A program made the translations under genes and the position numbers. Positions 6,401 to 8,585 of a stretch of DNA of 8,585 nucleotides are shown here, one piece after another. Below the pieces are notes generated by a model. The model saw only the letters and a list, made by a program, of their open reading frames with translations, was not told the DNA's origin and searched no databases. Position 1 is the first letter of the stretch; each line of letters opens with the position of its first letter. The DNA comes from Methanomassiliicoccales archaeon (GTDB lineage: Archaea > Thermoplasmatota > Thermoplasmata > Sysuiplasmatales > Sysuiplasmataceae), in contig DAHXLZ010000161.1 of the NCBI GenBank assembly GCA_027365715.1, forward strand, positions 1 to 8,585, given 5' to 3'.

Positions 6401-6559
6401 GGTGTGGGACTCGCTGTGGGTGTTCTGGTTGACACATTTATCAGCTGGCCGTTCTTCGTTCCTGCCGTCATGCTGTATCTGCAAAAATATAACTGGTGGC
6501 CGTCGAAGATTGGGCAAGCCAGGCATGTTGTTTACAGGCGACTCAGTGGCAAGTTATAG
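3473..6559 (+). CDS. MMPL/RND-superfamily exporter
   Basis: Membrane protein of 1028 residues, in the usual size range of the MMPL family, which moves lipids or small amphiphiles using the proton gradient. Twelve membrane spans can be placed in a repeated 6+6 plan: about 19-38, 463-481, 484-507, 519-539, 563-583, 598-618, then 652-670, 846-864, 869-892, 897-922, 945-965, 972-997. Each half keeps the family signature at the end of its fourth span: GLSSDYVVYMMSRFRREL (532-549) and GLDYDIFMVTRVREEV (915-930). The Asp-Tyr pairs D536/Y537 and D917/Y918 correspond to the proton-relay dyads of MmpL3. The first outer loop (about 40-462) is much larger than the second (672-845) and crowded with N-x-S/T sequons, which suits an N-glycosylated outer domain. 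The substrate cannot be deduced. It is transcribed alone, converging on the adenosyltransferase gene. Confidence 0.92.
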   Translation: MLENAFRRLGRFSQKNSGKLIAAWVIALIILGPFAPMLFSETSYNLSSGIFTSNSMSARAQKYLSEYFPNAASAGKQSLVVVTTGTDVNSPAVISEFNTIQSGISGYLKSNGIKGSVTSILTVENSTLSGVSTGAKIELNATYPLLYQTNLALYKLNSTLNQTLQMIYGVPSLFLKNYAGSNNNSSAANSKTLSDLSTSGNLVDDYYKSFYSFWNNTSISAVPTRAIYSVNQAVNNQSSQYYALSVQQEPLHVISVSLVQNFSLSDYSSATATERAHYDAYAYLYTLSAILPSLNSNKTVYTFINSDLNITPTTFFNDAFYLPQPAPPSKITAQSVSLVAKGLASTLKLNPYVAINIPAVEPYLFKLNASNDVASLVSGTLLSTVFSGYPFVPSPYVYHQFVGYDNSTTIMIVTTSVDLTSAQSDSVSSVIHSSLISIAGSNYYLAGSSQQNKQLSSETLTGMVRALIIGIILSIIIVGLYFRSVTAAFLPLLMFAVSATAAFSVNALLYKYVLHSSVSFITPTLLLILLLGLSSDYVVYMMSRFRRELRKGNSNPAIISTQWAGHAIFTSGVTVAVSYVALYAANVPLFSDSGITNAIGVLIAVLVANTLLVSILNIARSKIYWPARVNTSVDERKTVMYRISQFVISNKMKIVAVFIVAAVLGAYLYASTPTNMDVFDLLPSGSGIKAIEAATSGFHGDPFDIGYIVVQFPSPVVAGNGTYNAAEISQITSIEQTIASHNQIAQVQGPTFPFGYYVPYNLTGIPATYRSAYNTQMKTFIGHDSHFVRLTFELSSLSWRQPASNFVNSLVTIIHSAVGGNYSLYVGGLTEGFNNAYSYTSSSFDRLVPVLALAILAVLSLQLSSIFTPARLILMVLSSVVLSLAMTYIALYYVFHMPLVIFLPMFTVITLLAVGLDYDIFMVTRVREEVVRGKSDQDGIVTSIIENGGVIITLGSLLFATFGSLAFSGIGIMEEIGVGLAVGVLVDTFISWPFFVPAVMLYLQKYNWWPSKIGQARHVVYRRLSGKL

Positions 6560-6650
6560 GGAGACTGCCCCCGTCTTTATTGCCGTTTAACTCTTTCGCT
6601 AAATCAATCTGCCATACTCCAGCTAATGGATTCGCCGGCTCTGTAGCCCG

Positions 6651-7196
6651 TTATTGGTAAATCGGCGCATTTTCTGTCTTCCCTTCGATATTGTTTGCAT
6701 ATCTTGCAGCCACGTGAAGGAAATCGGCAAGCCTGTTGAGATATTTCAGTATTTCAGGATTGAAGCCGGCTTTTCCAGAGGCAGCCACGACTCTGCGTTC
6801 AGTCCTTCTCGAAGCTGCCCTCGCGAAGTGAAGCAATGAACCCGCCCTTCCACCACCGGGAAGTATGAATGTTCGCTGTTCCGGTACCCTGCTCTGCATA
6901 CCGTCTATCTCCCTTTCCAGCCTTTCGGTCATAACTCCAGTGACTTCAGGCAGGCCAGCTATCTCCTTTCCGGTCGAATTGAGATCTGCACCGAGTGCAA
7001 AAAGTTCACTCTGTATTCTCTTAAGTATGGTGGCAAGCAGTTCATCGCTCAGTTCCGGAATCACGATGCCTATGATGCTGTTCAGTTCGTCAATCGAGCC
7101 AAGTGCCTCCACTACAGGGTTGGTCTTTCCGACCCTCTCCCCTGTTATGAGACTTGTTTTGCCCTCGTCTCCGGTTCTGGTATAAATCTTTGCCAT
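6651..7196 (-). CDS. pduO: PduO-type ATP:cob(I)alamin adenosyltransferase
   Basis: Cytoplasmic enzyme that transfers the adenosyl group of ATP to cob(I)alamin, making adenosylcobalamin (coenzyme B12). The 181 residues match the usual size and carry the family's motifs in order: TGDEGKT (8-14, ATP-binding N-terminal loop), IDELN (35-39), FILPGG (110-115), LHFARAASRRTER (122-134, basic helix at the ATP site) and YLNRLADFL (152-160). Homologues are trimers of helical bundles; the Thermoplasma acidophilum protein is a structural model for the family. An ATG at 7208 overlaps the upstream DoxX stop as ATGA, but the ATG at 7196 is preferred: GAGG lies six bases before it, and MAKIYTRTGDEG is the normal family N-terminus. 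It is the second gene of an operon with the DoxX gene. The B12-using enzyme it serves is not in this window. Confidence 0.93.
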   Translation of the reverse strand: MAKIYTRTGDEGKTSLITGERVGKTNPVVEALGSIDELNSIIGIVIPELSDELLATILKRIQSELFALGADLNSTGKEIAGLPEVTGVMTERLEREIDGMQSRVPEQRTFILPGGGRAGSLLHFARAASRRTERRVVAASGKAGFNPEILKYLNRLADFLHVAARYANNIEGKTENAPIYQ

Positions 7197-7204
7197 CTGT
7201 CGCC

Positions 7205-7618
7205 TCATAGCAGCGGTATGAGATAATGGTCGACACTTATTGCCCCTGCACCGAGGAAAAATAGAGCTATTCCTATGGCCAAATATGCTATATCCCTCTC
7301 GTAGCCATAAGCGTAGTTCTTTCCCAGAACCCGGGAGTACATGTAAACAGCACCCAGGGCCTCAATGGCGATAAGCAGGCCGACAATCTGTGTTCCTGCC
7401 CCGAATATCAGCAGTATGCCGGCAACGAACTGGAAATATCCCACCAGCGCAGTTACGGGACCCGGTATCCCTCTCGTACGCATCGCGTCGATTACAGAAC
7501 TTCTCCTGGAACCAATCTTCGGGTAACCATGAACTATGAGTGCGAAACCAATTGCAACCCTGAGAACCAGCAAACCGTAGTCCTGCAGACCCTGTATTAT
7601 CAGATATGAGCCGGCCAA
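7205..7618 (-). CDS. DoxX-family membrane protein
   Basis: Small integral membrane protein of 137 residues with four predicted spans (about 15-32, 53-72, 76-96, 108-130). The N-terminal LRVAIGFALIVHGYPKI stretch, with its His-Gly and Lys near the end of the first span, is typical of the DoxX/DoxD-like superfamily. Some members are subunits of thiosulfate:quinone oxidoreductase in Acidianus, but most are of unknown role, and this stand-alone copy lacks its DoxA/DoxD partners here, so that function should not be assumed. The start is TTG, supported by AAAGGTG (7630-7624) with GGTG five bases before it; no in-frame ATG exists before the first membrane span. Its TGA overlaps an ATG of the next gene by four bases, so translation is probably coupled. 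Confidence 0.82.
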   Translation of the reverse strand: MAGSYLIIQGLQDYGLLVLRVAIGFALIVHGYPKIGSRRSSVIDAMRTRGIPGPVTALVGYFQFVAGILLIFGAGTQIVGLLIAIEALGAVYMYSRVLGKNYAYGYERDIAYLAIGIALFFLGAGAISVDHYLIPLL

Positions 7619-7670
7619 CTGAACACCTTTATAAGTCGGATGAGTGCGAATGTCACTGCCATATATTGAA
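7619..7670 (-). promoter_or_regulatory. Promoter and ribosome binding site of the DoxX-pduO operon
   Basis: On the minus strand CAATATAT (7668-7661) is a good TATA candidate. A start site 26 bases on, near 7638, leaves a leader of about 20 bases that contains AAAGGTG (7630-7624) and ends at the TTG at 7618. A second AT-rich box, CTTATAAA (7635-7628), overlaps the Shine-Dalgarno and is too close to the start codon to be the promoter for this reading. Confidence 0.5.
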
Positions 7671-7818
7671 CTTTTGCAGAAACGGTTGCCTGTACATCAT
7701 AATTTTCCAAGGTTTATTTTAACCAGGCTCCGTATTCCGCCTCTCTGTTGAGCACCGAATTTCAACCGCTGCTTCATTCTTCAATTTATCCTGCAAAGCT
7801 GTTCGCAGTAGCGCCGTT
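7671..7818. other. Divergent intergenic region between DoxX and VAT genes
   Basis: No gene is supported here. A 33-codon plus-strand frame (7650-7751) has no ribosome-binding signal. The only notable structure is GGTT-TATTTT-AACC (7711-7724), a short inverted repeat around an AT-rich core that could be a TATA-like element or a binding site. Confidence 0.4.
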
Positions 7819-7862
7819 AACTATGGTGTTTATATAGTAGTGCAAACATAGTTCAGTGCAAA
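7819..7862 (+). promoter_or_regulatory. VAT promoter with nested inverted and direct repeats
   Basis: TTTATATA (7829-7836) is a strong archaeal TATA box and predicts transcription start near 7859, about 22 bases before the VAT ATG. A perfect 7-bp inverted repeat, AACTATG (7819-7825) and CATAGTT (7847-7853), brackets the box. AGTGCAAA occurs twice 16 bases apart (7839-7846 and 7855-7862), the second copy covering the predicted start site. A factor bound to either pair would control access of the basal factors TBP and TFB. Confidence 0.5.
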
Positions 7863-7880
7863 ATATGGATTGTGGTACAG

Positions 7881-8585
7881 ATGAAGAAAGAAGATAAGAT
7901 ACTCAGGGTGGCAGAATCGAAATCGTACGACGTCGGGACAGGCACAATCAGAGTCGACGGTCAGATAATCCAGCACATGGGCCTGGTTCCCGGCGATTAC
8001 GTTCAGGTGACAGGCAAGAAAAGAACAGCGGCTGTCCTCGGGACAAGCTACCCTGAAGACGAGAACAGAGGAATAGTGAGGATGGATGGAATAATGCGAA
8101 GGAACGCGGGCGCTTCACTGGACGATAAGATTGCACTTTCAAAGATTCTTCCGAAAAATGCAACAAAGATTACGGTGGCACCACTTGAGGAACTGAAGCT
8201 CAATGGCGCAGAAGAGTATGTATCCACTGTTCTGGACGGCAAGGTGGTATCAAAAGGTGATATTGTCCAGCTCAATGTCATGGGCACCAGAGTGGAGTTG
8301 ATGGTAACAGGCTATGTTCCCAGCGGCTCCGCAGCAATTATTTCACGTGGCACAAAGGTTACGGTGTCTGCCAAAGCTGCAAAGGAGCTTTCGGCCACTG
8401 TCACCGGTACGTCATACGACGATGTCGGCGGACTCGAGGAGGAAGTTAAGAAGGTCAGGGAGATGATTGAGCTGCCTCTCAAGCACCCCGAACTCTTCGA
8501 ACGCCTTGGAGTCGAAGCGCCGAAGGGTGTGCTTCTTCACGGTCCTCCGGGCACAGGCAAAACGCTGCTTGCGAAAGCTGTAGCC
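7881..8585 (+). CDS. vat: VAT/CDC48-family AAA+ ATPase, N-terminal part
   Basis: First 235 residues of a protein unfoldase, the archaeal counterpart of p97/CDC48, which is a hexameric ring that unfolds substrates for the proteasome. The rest (family total about 740-750 residues) lies beyond the window. Residues 1-90 match the double-psi-barrel half of the VAT N-domain, including the [13 protein letters not shown] segment (59-70). About 95-165 is the second N-subdomain, somewhat shorter than in T. acidophilum VAT. From about 178 the D1 AAA domain begins: DDVGGL (180-185), [17 protein letters not shown] (194-210) and an intact Walker A GPPGTGKT (221-228). The ATG at 7881 follows a strong TATA box by about 45 bases, with a weak GTGGT signal four bases before it. 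The ATG at 7865 is out of frame. It is divergent from the DoxX-pduO operon. Confidence 0.95.
   Translation, partial: MKKEDKILRVAESKSYDVGTGTIRVDGQIIQHMGLVPGDYVQVTGKKRTAAVLGTSYPEDENRGIVRMDGIMRRNAGASLDDKIALSKILPKNATKITVAPLEELKLNGAEEYVSTVLDGKVVSKGDIVQLNVMGTRVELMVTGYVPSGSAAIISRGTKVTVSAKAAKELSATVTGTSYDDVGGLEEEVKKVREMIELPLKHPELFERLGVEAPKGVLLHGPPGTGKTLLAKAVA

Noticed and set aside
6560..6650. Possible bidirectional terminator between the convergent exporter and pduO genes
   Set aside because: Only a 4-bp GGCT-CTGT-AGCC stem and mildly T-rich DNA are present; no clear T-run on either strand.
7650..7751. 33-codon plus-strand frame between the DoxX and VAT genes
   Set aside because: It has no ribosome-binding signal and lies over the DoxX promoter; no recognisable sequence.
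7865..7880. ATG at 7865 as VAT start
   Set aside because: It is out of frame with VAT and reaches a stop after ten codons.

Overview
The window looks like a piece of an archaeal genome, most probably from the Thermoplasmata (a Thermoplasma-like or uncultivated relative). The grounds are: a VAT/CDC48-type AAA+ ATPase at the right edge, with N-terminal and first P-loop sequences very close in style to Thermoplasma VAT; an HTH_10 (bacterio-opsin-activator-type) regulator; a KaiC/RecA-like signalling protein; a PduO-type cobalamin adenosyltransferase; archaeal TATA-like boxes; and GGTG/GTGATC Shine-Dalgarno signals. Base composition is moderate and fairly even. No rRNA, tRNA, CRISPR array, transposase or phage gene was seen. 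The lineage is inferred from gene style, not from a marker search.

Layout. 1-221: left edge, nothing firm. 222-950 (-): HTH_10 regulator. 951-1425: a long intergenic region between this regulator and a divergent gene. It holds a GC-rich, fold-prone segment on the minus strand (1005-1137; a structured-RNA candidate that overlaps a 41-codon ORF with its own promoter and ribosome-binding signals), then two hairpins, a tandem 8-bp repeat and a TATA-like box. 1426-3294 (+): a three-part protein made of an unrecognised N-terminal domain, a long charged coiled coil and a C-terminal KaiC-like domain whose Walker A and B signatures are both altered. 3322-3387 (+): a possible 21-residue cysteine-rich microprotein just behind it. 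3473-6559 (+): a large MMPL/RND-family exporter. It converges on 6651-7618 (-), a two-gene operon of a DoxX-type membrane protein (TTG start) and an adenosyltransferase joined by an ATGA overlap. 7619-7880: divergent promoter region. 7881-8585 (+): VAT/CDC48, cut off by the window end.

How the parts may work together. The HTH_10 regulator and the KaiC-like coiled-coil protein are divergent neighbours, both from families tied to archaeal signal transduction, so a shared regulatory circuit is plausible but unproven. The exporter and the VAT unfoldase are ordinary envelope and proteostasis functions. The adenosyltransferase supplies coenzyme B12 to whichever B12 enzymes the host has; its link with the DoxX protein is translational but functionally unexplained. 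The points most worth a second look are the structured segment at 1005-1137, the degenerate KaiC-like domain, the cysteine-rich microprotein and the nested repeats in the VAT promoter.
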